Positions 56,796 through 64,000 of a DNA stretch of 64,000 bases are shown here, in pieces; position 1 is the first letter of the stretch, and every line of letters starts with the position of its first letter. The notes under the pieces are model-generated. The model saw only the letters and a list, made by a program, of their open reading frames with translations. It was not told the origin of the DNA and made no database searches. This DNA comes from Bacillota bacterium (GTDB lineage: Bacteria; Bacillota; Limnochordia; Darwinibacteriales; Darwinibacteriaceae): the NCBI GenBank assembly GCA_012840725.1, contig DURQ01000012.1, forward strand, positions 1 through 64,000, given 5' to 3'. A program made the translations under genes and the position numbers.

Positions 56796-58529
56796 TCAGC
56801 GGGAGATGCTGAGGTCGAAGGTTGCCATGCCTTCCAGCACGAACTGTGTGGAAAGACGGGCCACAACTGGTTCCACAGGCTCGGCCCAGGCGTAATAGCC
56901 GAGATCATTGAGAGCCTGCTCTTCCTCGGTCGCATCCTCTATTTCCGGGCTGTCCAGGAAGGGGTAGAACTCTGCGACCAGTTCGTTGTTCCTCTCCCTA
57001 TCCATATATTCTTCGATCAGATCATCCAAGGTGTCCGCATCGGCGATGAAAGAGCGCATGGGCTCCTCATCGTCCTCCGCTTCGCCCTCAGCGGACAGGA
57101 TGCTGGTGTGCACCGGCGGATCGATGTCGTAATAACTCTCTGCACCGCTGCGCACCGTCACGGTTAACAGGCCTTCAGCCGTATCCGGCGGGATGTTCAG
57201 CCGCAGGGTCCTGGTCTCCAGCTGCCCCCGGTAGGGCCTGATCAAGACCTCCACATCTACGCTCTCCCCGGCCTTAACATGGGATGTGCTCGGGGTTGCC
57301 CTTTCTATCGTAGCCGTCTTCCGTTCCCGGGAGATCTCCACCTCGATCTTGATCTGCTGCAGGTCCACCGCCTGGAGGTTGTTGTGCATGAGCAGTTCCA
57401 ACCCGGACTCGAGATCGACCAGGCACCACACGGCGATGTCTGAATCGCTGTAGAACAGGTTCTCCCTGATCATCCTCTGGGTAAAGTCCTGGGAGACAAA
57501 CTCCACCCGCACATAGGCGGTGCCATCGCCGATGCGGTCCAGGGCAGCATCGATGCTCTGATAGGCACTGCTGACCACCAAAGGAATGAGCACCTGCTCA
57601 TCCTTGACCGACTCCACGTAGTAGCTCTTGCGCTGGCCCCGTTCGGTATCGTTGACCACAATACTGATGGGAACGTAATCCACGGGTGTTCCCAAGATGC
57701 CGCCCACGCCGGCGGACCGATCCTGGGCGACCTTGCCGACAGTTGCCCCCAGGGACACGATCTTCATGGGCGCCTCCAGGTTGGGGAGGGTGTAGTGCAC
57801 GTAGGCTGCAGAGGCGAAGAACTCCACAGCTCCCCGGTGGAAGACAGGGTGTCCCATGGCGATGAACCTTCCATCGTCCTTGACATGGGTAACAGTGCCA
57901 AAGCTGGCTACTTGAAAGTCTCCCCTGAGAAGCTGGACTCCAAACATGCTCCCCGGCTCGAAAGCCGCTGGGATGGAAATGGACGCTGCCGAGAAAGAGG
58001 GCATAACTTGACTTCTGGAAGCACCCAGCCCCTTGAGCAGGTAATCCATGTTTCGCTCATTCAGTCCCTGCACCAGAAGGGGCGCGGCTACCGCAACCAC
58101 ATCTTCTGGGAGAACCGGTTCGGGTGTGGGCATCTCGCCGTAAATCTTGAACATGTCTACCGCTGGTGTCACCAGGCCGATGCGGTGATCCGAGTAGGTG
58201 TAGACATGGGAAATGGCGCCAAGCAGCCTATCCTGGATGTAGACAGGTGATCCGCTCATGCCCAGGGCAATGCCCCCGGCGCGGTCAACAGCATCGCCGC
58301 TCACTCTGACCATGATGTAGCTGCTCAGAGGAGGGCTCTGGGGAACGACGCCCAGGACCTCCACATCGAAGGTCTCAATTGTGTTCCCCGAAATGACCGT
58401 CCTGGCGATGCCGCGCAGGCCGGGCCTGACTTCTTCTGGCAAAAAAAGCTCTACCGCAAAAACCTGCCCGGAAACGCCGCAGATGATCACCAGCAGGGCC
58501 AGTCCATACCATAACGGCAGTTTTCGCAT
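56796..58529 (-). CDS. SpoIVB-like S55 serine-peptidase domain protein
   Basis: The 577-residue exported protein has a signal peptide (1-25) and an S55 peptidase domain (about 30-270): GIALGMSGSPVYIQDRLLGA carries the Ser, and GRFIAMGHPVFHRG resembles another conserved S55 segment. SpoIVB, the founding member, starts the sigma-K checkpoint in sporulation, but it has a PDZ domain before the S55 domain, which I do not see here. About 300 C-terminal residues are beta-rich and then acidic (SAEGEAEDDEEPMRSFIADA). The gene follows the glycosidase-family gene by 22 bases and lies upstream of bamA. Confidence 0.8.
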   Translation of the reverse strand: MRKLPLWYGLALLVIICGVSGQVFAVELFLPEEVRPGLRGIARTVISGNTIETFDVEVLGVVPQSPPLSSYIMVRVSGDAVDRAGGIALGMSGSPVYIQDRLLGAISHVYTYSDHRIGLVTPAVDMFKIYGEMPTPEPVLPEDVVAVAAPLLVQGLNERNMDYLLKGLGASRSQVMPSFSAASISIPAAFEPGSMFGVQLLRGDFQVASFGTVTHVKDDGRFIAMGHPVFHRGAVEFFASAAYVHYTLPNLEAPMKIVSLGATVGKVAQDRSAGVGGILGTPVDYVPISIVVNDTERGQRKSYYVESVKDEQVLIPLVVSSAYQSIDAALDRIGDGTAYVRVEFVSQDFTQRMIRENLFYSDSDIAVWCLVDLESGLELLMHNNLQAVDLQQIKIEVEISRERKTATIERATPSTSHVKAGESVDVEVLIRPYRGQLETRTLRLNIPPDTAEGLLTVTVRSGAESYYDIDPPVHTSILSAEGEAEDDEEPMRSFIADADTLDDLIEEYMDRERNNELVAEFYPFLDSPEIEDATEEEQALNDLGYYAWAEPVEPVVARLSTQFVLEGMATFDLSISR

Positions 58530-58551
58530 GAAGCCACCCCTTCACTACCCT

Positions 58552-59955
58552 CTACTTAGAACCTGGAACAACCACTATGGCGTTTCCTACTGCTCGCTCT
58601 TTTCCGTCTGAGGGCAGATTCAAAACCAAGTCCCGGATCACCATGGTCGTGGAACCGCCTCCGTCAAGATTCATGGCCTCAAGCGCTCCCAGCTCAATAA
58701 GGAGGTTCCCAAGTTCATCCAAAGTCATGCCTACGCTGATATTCGGCTGCCTTCCATTCACGGTCACCAAGAGAAGCTTCTGATCAGCGGTGACGCCGAT
58801 TGCGGTTCGGGGAGCCCGCCCCTTAAGGATATCATCCTTAAAGAGCTCCGCCTCGCCGGTTATGTCCAGCACTCCGTTCCGCACGAGCCTGGGCCCGCCC
58901 CCGATGATCTGGTCGATCCCCAGCTCTGTCCAGTCCGGCTGGAGCTGGACGTGCACTTCCACCCTGTCCCCCACCTTCAGCTTGGACAGGGTTTCCCGCT
59001 GCACTCCATGGCCGGAAAGCACCAGGCCGCCTTCGGGTATGGTGCTGTTACCCTGAGGCTGGAGCTGGGTGACCACACCGTGAACTACAACTACCTCGTA
59101 ACCGTAGACATTGGTGTTGGTCTTTGTCCCATAGGCTTCAGTGTAGACGATCAGCTCGTCCTGGAGCCGGGGCCGGTTGATGCCGGAAACAGCTGCGAGA
59201 AGCTGACCCTCATGCCAGATTTCGCCGGTAAAGCCCACATTGTCTATCACTGCCCCGCCGGGCCCGAGGCCTATCGCGGTTCGGTTGGCATAGGGCTCGG
59301 TGATGAGCTCGCCATCGATCATGAAAACGCCCAGGGGCCGCCCGTTCGAGGCGAAATAGGCGCCGTTGACCGCGGCAAGGGCACCGACCCGCTTAGCCAT
59401 ATCGCTCACCCGCTCCGCTCCATAGATGCAGTCCTGAGCCAGGACAAGCTTCACTTCATAGCTGCGCCTTAGGTCTATCTCCAAGTAGTTTACCACATTT
59501 GGCCCGTAGCTGTCAGCCCTGCGCTGATGCCCGTAAACCACGCCGGGTTCCACCAAACGGGTGGTGGTGTGGGCAAAGGCCTTGGGGATGACCAGCTGGA
59601 AGCGCTCCGCATCCTCACTCACTTCGCCTTCGGGCAGCTGGTAGTTGAATTCCAGTACAAGGCGGTAAGACCCGCCCTGCTGGGCGAAGCGCACCTCCTT
59701 GAGGGCAACGTCGCCAACCGCCTGCTGCGCGGGCCAGCCTTGCAGCGGCAGGTTGGAATCGATGATGGCCTTCATGGGGTGGGAAGTGTAGCTGACCCGG
59801 AACTCCTGGCCCGGGGCTTTGGGCAGGGTGAGGACGACCTGTTCCGGCAGCACGAGCAGGGAATCTGGCAGAGCAGTACTGGCCAGCGCAGGACTGATGG
59901 CAGTGAAAAATGTCAATAATATGAAAACAGCTGGCCGGGCCCATCTCCCCTGCAC
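58552..59955 (-). CDS. phosphodiester glycosidase family (NAGPA-like) secreted protein
   Basis: The 467-residue product has a signal peptide (1-25) and a C-terminal NAGPA-type domain with RAPRTAIGVTADQKLLLVTV, NGRQPNISVGMTLDELGNLL, LGALEAMNLDGGGSTTMV and ERAVGNAIVV. NAGPA-family enzymes cleave N-acetylglucosamine phosphodiesters, and bacterial members act on exopolysaccharide or wall phosphodiesters. The N-terminal 150 residues look like an AMIN-type beta domain (VALKEVRFAQQGGSYRLVLE). GTG 59955 sits behind AAAGGGGGA; TTG 59961 is the alternative. The gene forms a probable two-gene unit with the S55 gene. Confidence 0.87.
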   Translation of the reverse strand: MQGRWARPAVFILLTFFTAISPALASTALPDSLLVLPEQVVLTLPKAPGQEFRVSYTSHPMKAIIDSNLPLQGWPAQQAVGDVALKEVRFAQQGGSYRLVLEFNYQLPEGEVSEDAERFQLVIPKAFAHTTTRLVEPGVVYGHQRRADSYGPNVVNYLEIDLRRSYEVKLVLAQDCIYGAERVSDMAKRVGALAAVNGAYFASNGRPLGVFMIDGELITEPYANRTAIGLGPGGAVIDNVGFTGEIWHEGQLLAAVSGINRPRLQDELIVYTEAYGTKTNTNVYGYEVVVVHGVVTQLQPQGNSTIPEGGLVLSGHGVQRETLSKLKVGDRVEVHVQLQPDWTELGIDQIIGGGPRLVRNGVLDITGEAELFKDDILKGRAPRTAIGVTADQKLLLVTVNGRQPNISVGMTLDELGNLLIELGALEAMNLDGGGSTTMVIRDLVLNLPSDGKERAVGNAIVVVPGSK

Positions 59956-60015
59956 ACGCAATCCCCCTTTATTTTCCTATTACAATTCGGGGCAGCAGGG
60001 TGTTTTCCTGCAACG

Positions 60016-60048
60016 AAAAAAACTCCACAACGGCTTGCTGTGGAGTTT
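60016..60048 (-). terminator. terminator of the flagellar rod/ring operon
   Basis: AAACTCCACA (60020-60029) pairs perfectly with TGTGGAGTTT (60039-60048). On the minus strand it is followed by T7. It comes directly after the flgJ-like gene. Confidence 0.88.
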
Positions 60049-60055
60049 ACGAACT

Positions 60056-60373
60056 TCACTCTTTCTCATCGGGAAGGTAGCGGGACATCTGCTCGTAGAT
60101 CAGCTTCGCCAGGCCGAGGCTCTGGGCTTGGGAGCTGTTTACCGCCAGTTCCTGGTCCAAAAGGGACTGGAACAGCTTCTCAGCCCGCCTGTCGCCAAGC
60201 AGGTCGTTGTCTGGGACAGTGCGCCGCATCTCGCTGAGGAGCATCTGGACAAACAGGGCTTCGAACTCCTGCGCCGCTTTCTCCAGTTCCTTGTGGGAGG
60301 AAGACTGCTTCTTGCTGCCCAGATTCTCTGCCTTTGCAGCCAGCAGATCGTCCGGGTTCCAGTTCACCCGCAT
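60056..60373 (-). CDS. flgJ: flagellar rod-binding protein (FlgJ N-terminal domain)
   Basis: The 105-residue protein matches only the rod-cap part of FlgJ: KELEKAAQEFEALFVQMLLS, EMRRTVPDNDLLGDRRAEKL and YEQMSRYLP. The C-terminal muramidase domain of enterobacterial FlgJ is absent, as in many bacteria that use a separate wall hydrolase. It would cap the growing rod. ATG 60373 follows AGGGGGATT. It ends the flgG-flgA-flgH-flgI-flgJ operon. Confidence 0.9.
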   Translation of the reverse strand: MRVNWNPDDLLAAKAENLGSKKQSSSHKELEKAAQEFEALFVQMLLSEMRRTVPDNDLLGDRRAEKLFQSLLDQELAVNSSQAQSLGLAKLIYEQMSRYLPDEKE

Positions 60374-60384
60374 GGGCAATCCCC

Positions 60385-61497
60385 CTATAAAATGATCAGC
60401 TCTCCGAACAGCGCGCCAGCCGCCTTTACGGCCTGGAGGATGGCGATGATGTCCTTCGGCGAGGCGCCAACCGCATTGAGGGCATCGACCAGTTCCTGAA
60501 CGCTGGGGGTGCCGCCGAGCACGGTCGAGGTTCCATAACGCGCCTCCTGCATCATCAGTTCGTCAAAGAAACCGTCCACTCCTTCAGCTCCGCTCCGGTT
60601 TTCGCTGCCGATCTGCACCTTGAGATTTCCGTGGGACACGGCTATGGGTGCGATGCGCACCTGGGAACCCATGACCACCGTACCCGTCCGCTCGTTGATC
60701 ACCACCCGGGCATTGCTGTCGGGCCTGATGGGCAGTTCCTCCAGCTCCGCGATGAAGGCCACTACGTTGCCGAGGTAACCGAGGGGAACCTCAACCTCGA
60801 CCGTTCCCTGATCTCTCGCACGGGCCAAAACGGTCCCGAAAGCCGCGTTGATCACATCTACAAGGCGCTGGGCAGTGGTGAAATCTGGATCCAGCAGTAC
60901 AAGGGAGAGGCGGCCGTCGGCAGCCAGGTTCCTGTACTCCAGTTCCCGCTCCACGATCGCGCCGCTGGGCACGGTGCCAACTGTGGTGATGGTACTCGAG
61001 GAGCCCGAGCTCCTTCCAGAAGCGCCGCCCACCGAGAGCGGCCCCTGGGCCACGGCAAATATCTGCCCGTTCGCCGCCTGCAGAGGGGTCTGGAGAAGGT
61101 ACCCGCCGGCAAGGCTTCGCGCATCGCCGATGGAAGCAACGGTCACATCAATCCGGTCGCCCACCCGCAGGGAGGTGGGCAGGTCGGCCGTAACCATCAC
61201 CGCCGCCACGTTGCGCAGGCGCAGGTCGGAAGCGGACACGGTGATCCCGAAATTCTCCAGCATGTTGGCAATCATCTGCAGGTTGGCTCGGGAACCGGCA
61301 CCGTCGCCGGTACCTTGAAGGCCCACCACCAGGCCCAGCCCGTAGATCTGGTTGTCCCGCACTCCCTGGACGCGGGCCACATCTTTAACTCTCACAATCG
61401 GTGTATCGTAGCGCAGGGGTTCCACGCTCTGGCCCAGGGCAGCCCCTGAAACAAGCAGGATGATCCCCAGCGCCAACCAAGCAGTCTTCTTCCACAT
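60385..61497 (-). CDS. flgI: flagellar P-ring protein FlgI
   Basis: FlgI forms the ring around the rod in the peptidoglycan layer and is found only in bacteria with an outer membrane. The 370-residue protein has a signal peptide (1-22), then VRVKDVARVQGVRDNQIYGL, GLVVGLQGTGDGAGSRANLQ and NVAAVMVTADLPTSLRVGDR, and ends with VDALNAVGASPKDIIAILQ and VKAAGALFGELIIL, all typical of FlgI. The gene follows flgH by 20 bases. Together with flgH it shows that the flagellum crosses an outer membrane. Confidence 0.97.
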   Translation of the reverse strand: MWKKTAWLALGIILLVSGAALGQSVEPLRYDTPIVRVKDVARVQGVRDNQIYGLGLVVGLQGTGDGAGSRANLQMIANMLENFGITVSASDLRLRNVAAVMVTADLPTSLRVGDRIDVTVASIGDARSLAGGYLLQTPLQAANGQIFAVAQGPLSVGGASGRSSGSSSTITTVGTVPSGAIVERELEYRNLAADGRLSLVLLDPDFTTAQRLVDVINAAFGTVLARARDQGTVEVEVPLGYLGNVVAFIAELEELPIRPDSNARVVINERTGTVVMGSQVRIAPIAVSHGNLKVQIGSENRSGAEGVDGFFDELMMQEARYGTSTVLGGTPSVQELVDALNAVGASPKDIIAILQAVKAAGALFGELIIL

Positions 61498-61517
61498 CTG
61501 CCTTCCTCCTCGCTGCG

Positions 61518-62114
61518 CTAGAAGAGCCAGTTGAACACGCGGGTGATCAGGCCGGGCTTGTTCTTCTCGGCCAGCGCACCGGTGCCGACAAATGAAATCT
61601 CTGCATCAGCAACAAACGTGGACAGCACCGTGTTGTCTGAAGCCACGTCTTCAGTGCGCACCAAGCCCGTAAGCACGATCTCCTGCTCTTCGCCGTTAAT
61701 AACTATCTTCTGCCTGCCTTCCAGGCGCATGGTGTTGTTGGGGTAAACCTCCACAACCTTGGTGGTGACCTTTGCTGTTAAGCTTCCTCCCCTGGTAGTG
61801 GCACCGTTGGCGGCGAAGGTGTCGCCGCCGCCCAGGCGCAGCAGGGGGATCAGATCGGCCAGCACTCCGCCGCCGGGTCCCACCGACACTTCCGAATCCT
61901 TGCCGGTGCTGGTCCCCGCCGTCTGCCTCGCTTGGGCCTGCTCCACGATGATCACCGTGACCAGATCACCGGGGCGCCGGGCCTTGCGGTCGGCATACAT
62001 GGACGCAGGCTGATCCACCGGGAAGAGGGACTCGGCCAGCGTCAGCAGGGAACATCCCATAACCATACCCAGGATGGAAAGCAGAGTCACGGACACCAAA
62101 AGGAACCTCCTCAC
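61518..62114 (-). CDS. flgH: flagellar L-ring lipoprotein FlgH
   Basis: FlgH forms the outer-membrane ring of the flagellar bushing. The 198-residue protein has a lipobox (MVMGC, Cys 21), consistent with outer-membrane lipid anchoring, and the signatures LFPVDQPASMYADRKARRPG, DLVTVIIVEQAQARQTA and NTMRLEGRQKIVINGEEQEI. GTG 62114 overlaps the flgA stop as GTGA. It is shorter than E. coli FlgH (232 residues), but all conserved blocks are present. Confidence 0.96.
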   Translation of the reverse strand: MRRFLLVSVTLLSILGMVMGCSLLTLAESLFPVDQPASMYADRKARRPGDLVTVIIVEQAQARQTAGTSTGKDSEVSVGPGGGVLADLIPLLRLGGGDTFAANGATTRGGSLTAKVTTKVVEVYPNNTMRLEGRQKIVINGEEQEIVLTGLVRTEDVASDNTVLSTFVADAEISFVGTGALAEKNKPGLITRVFNWLF

Positions 62115-62893
62115 GGCATACCTGCCCCTTTCATAAACACCTGAACAGTCTGGGCATCGATGATCTCACCGCTCACCCGCTGTTTGGACAGTGTGTTCTC
62201 AACTTCAATAACATCTCCCAGCCCGCCGCTCTGCCTGGCCACCCCCGGTGCGCTCACGCTCAAGGTGCCGGTGTGCACCAGGATGGTCACCGCGGCGCCC
62301 TTTTCGATGATGGGAACTGCCTCCACGTGGAGTTCAGTGATGGCCGTCCCCTCGGGGACGATCCTCGTGGTGCGCAGCCCCACGAAATCCTCCAGGCTGC
62401 GGGCTTCCGCGGGCCCGCTCCTCAGCTCCCGTTCCTCCACCCGCAGGTCTTCCCGGGAGAGAACCTCGCCGCGCTTGAGATCCCGGGCCGCCACCACTAC
62501 TTGGTATATCCCCGCTTCCTGCTGCGCCCCGCTGCTGGCGGAAGCGGCAGCAGTGCGGAACACCTGCACGGTTTCGGCTCCCTGGAACTCCACCAGCTTC
62601 GGGTCGATCCCCGCCTGGCGCAGGCGGACCTGGATCTGCCCCCGGCTGAGCCGCCGGGAGCTGCCCGGCTGGGGCGAGGTGCCGGCGCTGACCTTGGCCA
62701 GCTCGGCTGCGAGATCAAGCGGGCCGCTGATCTCCGCGATTTCCCCTAAAAGAAGCTCGGCTCCCTGCACGCTGGCTGTTTCGGGAAGAAGGATAACAGC
62801 CCTGTCCTGCTCAGCTCCCCAGGCCGCGGAGCCGGCAAAGACCAGCACAAGGACCGCCAGGGCCAGAGCCCTCAATGCAGCTCGCTTAATCAT
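62111..62893 (-). CDS. flgA: flagellar P-ring assembly chaperone FlgA
   Basis: FlgA is a periplasmic chaperone for FlgI polymerisation. The 260-residue protein has a signal peptide (1-26, ending SAAWGA), an N-terminal domain, and the SAF domain near 130-195 (VVVAARDLKRGEVLSREDLR, LRTTRIVPEGTAITELHVE), ending with LSKQRVSGEIIDAQTVQVFM. It lies between flgG and flgH, overlapping flgH by 4 bases. It is a further gene typical of flagella built across an outer membrane. Confidence 0.94.
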   Translation of the reverse strand: MIKRAALRALALAVLVLVFAGSAAWGAEQDRAVILLPETASVQGAELLLGEIAEISGPLDLAAELAKVSAGTSPQPGSSRRLSRGQIQVRLRQAGIDPKLVEFQGAETVQVFRTAAASASSGAQQEAGIYQVVVAARDLKRGEVLSREDLRVEERELRSGPAEARSLEDFVGLRTTRIVPEGTAITELHVEAVPIIEKGAAVTILVHTGTLSVSAPGVARQSGGLGDVIEVENTLSKQRVSGEIIDAQTVQVFMKGAGMP

Positions 62894-62899
62894 GGACGC

Positions 62900-63688
62900 T
62901 TACCGGCGCAGGTTGTTTGCGGCCTGGAGCATCTCATCGGAGGCCTGGATAGCCTTGGAATTGCTTTCGTAAGCCCTTTGGGCCACGATCATGTTGACCA
63001 TTTCTTCCACTACCTGGACATTGGACATCTCCAGGAAGTGCTGGGCCAGCGTTCCGAACCCGTCTAAGCCCGGTGTGCCGATCACGGCCTCACCGCTGGC
63101 TGCGGTGGCAGTAAAGAGGTTGCGGCCTTCGCTCTTCAAACCGCCGGGGTTGACGAAGCGGACGATCTGAAGCTCACCGATGCGCTCCGGTTCTTCGCTG
63201 CCCGGGCGCATAACGGTGACAGTGCCGTCGGAAGCGATGCTCAGTTCCAGGCTGTCTGCGGGCACGACGATCTCCGGCTCAATCGGAAAACCATCTGATG
63301 TTGTGATCCGGCCGTCGGCATCGAGTTTGAAGGCGCCGTCCCTAGTGTAGCGGATGCCTCCATCGGGGAGGAGCACCTGGAAAAAGCCATCACCCTCGAT
63401 GACAACGTCTAGGGGGTTGTCCGTCTGCTGGTACATGCCCTGAGAGAAAACCCGCTGCGTGGCTACGGTGCGCACGCCGTGCCCGATCTGGATACCGGTG
63501 GGCACCTGAGCACCGAGGGTGCTGGGTGTCCCGGCGTACTTCACCGTCTGGTAGAGAAGATCCTGAAAGTCTACTCGGCTCTTCTTAAACCCGGTGGTGT
63601 TGACGTTGGCCAGGTTGTTGGAAATCACATCGATCTTGGTCTGCTGGGCGGACATGCCGGAGGCTGCCGTCCACAAGGCGCGCATCAT
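62900..63688 (-). CDS. flgG: flagellar basal-body distal rod protein FlgG
   Basis: FlgG builds the distal rod. The 262-residue protein starts [20 protein letters not shown], then [20 protein letters not shown], and has [20 protein letters not shown] in the middle and [30 protein letters not shown] at the C terminus, all canonical. It is exported by the flagellar type III system without a Sec signal. AAAGGAGGG lies 9 bases before ATG 63688. The frame runs upstream to 63727 but lacks another site. Confidence 0.96.
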   Translation of the reverse strand: MMRALWTAASGMSAQQTKIDVISNNLANVNTTGFKKSRVDFQDLLYQTVKYAGTPSTLGAQVPTGIQIGHGVRTVATQRVFSQGMYQQTDNPLDVVIEGDGFFQVLLPDGGIRYTRDGAFKLDADGRITTSDGFPIEPEIVVPADSLELSIASDGTVTVMRPGSEEPERIGELQIVRFVNPGGLKSEGRNLFTATAASGEAVIGTPGLDGFGTLAQHFLEMSNVQVVEEMVNMIVAQRAYESNSKAIQASDEMLQAANNLRR

Positions 63689-63841
63689 AACAAAAAACCC
63701 TCCTTTTTGCTGTCCATCATCAAGCACAGCCTAAGAGAGGGGTCTTTGAAGCTATTTCAGTCGGTCAATAGCTTCGCGGCTTCTGTTTCCAGTCCAGCCT
63801 CTGCCTTCCCCTCATATCTTTCAGCTGTTCGATGAAGATGA

Positions 63842-64000
63842 TTATACCTCGTTGATAATCTTGCCGAGCGTCTCATCGAAGGCCTGCACAACCTTCTGGT
63901 TGGCCTCGTAAGCCCGCTGGATGTTGATCAGGTTCACCATTTCTCTGACCACATTCACATTGGCCAGCTCGATCATGCCTGGTGCCAATACCGCCCGGTA
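63842..64000 (-). CDS. flagellar rod/hook-family protein, FlgF- or FlgG-like (5' end beyond the window)
   Basis: The 52 C-terminal codons encode the conserved terminal helix of the rod and hook family: [20 protein letters not shown] followed by [20 protein letters not shown] and a TAA stop at 63844-63842. In the usual order flgF-flgG this is most likely flgF or a second flgG-type gene; the C terminus alone cannot separate them. It lies 153 bases upstream of the FlgG start. Confidence 0.85.
   Translation of the reverse strand, partial: YRAVLAPGMIELANVNVVREMVNLINIQRAYEANQKVVQAFDETLGKIINEV

Noticed and set aside
1-64000. tRNA, rRNA, CRISPR arrays, insertion sequences, prophage or toxin-antitoxin genes
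   Set aside because: I looked for direct repeat arrays, transposase motifs and cloverleaf patterns by eye and saw none. A covariance-model scan would be needed to exclude a tRNA formally.

Overview
The window reads as a stretch of chromosome from a diderm (two-membrane) member of the Firmicutes/Bacillota, probably a Limnochordia-like or comparable deep lineage. Two sets of genes support this. One is a gene order typical of Gram-positive Firmicutes: degS-degU, comFA/comFC, a yvyF-like gene, flgM-flgN-flgK-flgL-DUF6470-fliW-csrA-flaG-fliS, hpf, secA, prfB, plus two SAM-I riboswitches, a GerE-like regulator and a SpoIVB-type S55 protein. The other is a full outer-membrane toolkit: BamA, Skp/OmpH, LptA, LptB, LptC, LptD, LptF/G, an LpxB-like enzyme, an OmpM-type SLH porin, and the flagellar P- and L-ring proteins FlgI and FlgH. 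The lineage is an inference. The outer membrane is close to certain from the gene content.

Layout. Positions 1-17,100, mostly minus strand: prfB (with a +1 programmed frameshift), secA, a nucleotidyltransferase-like gene, hpf, the late flagellar operon behind a probable sigma-D promoter, the late-competence genes comFC and comFA, a GerE-like regulator, an HD-domain gene on the plus strand, and degU/degS. Flagellin (hag) and the filament cap (fliD) are missing from the places where this gene order would put them. Positions 17,200-25,900: a SAM-I riboswitch with metN-metI-metQ, a GH13 amylase, a three-gene secreted cassette that looks like a reduced chaperone-usher system, and metK behind a second SAM-I riboswitch. 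Positions 25,900-30,990: a lipoprotein, cysteine desulfurase plus ThiI, two very small genes, VanZ and DUF4438.

Positions 31,000-39,250 hold an exopolysaccharide export and regulation operon: an outer-membrane barrel protein, a secreted repeat protein, an export protein with ten SLBB repeats, a Wzz-like protein, a BY-kinase and its PHP phosphatase. Positions 39,300-56,700 hold a RuvX-like nuclease, the OmpM-type protein with a long leader, and the outer-membrane biogenesis region. That region has at least two transcription units. One runs from an LptF/G permease through LptD, LptC and LptA. The other has its own promoter at about 48,500 and encodes an unusual large-ectodomain ABC permease, its ATPase, LpxB, LptB and DUF3084. 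A Skp pair and BamA lie upstream. Positions 56,800-64,000 hold an S55 protein with a phosphodiester-glycosidase-family protein, then a rod/ring operon in the order flgF/G-like, flgG, flgA, flgH, flgI, flgJ.

Best candidates for something undescribed: (1) the ABC permease/ATPase pair at 45,588-48,460, where MacB/FtsX-like topology is paired with a GlnQ/PhnC-like ATPase and a C-terminal EAA-like loop, next to LPS-transport genes; (2) the secreted cassette at 21,725-24,377; (3) the ten-repeat SLBB export protein. No tRNA, rRNA, CRISPR array, insertion sequence or prophage was seen.
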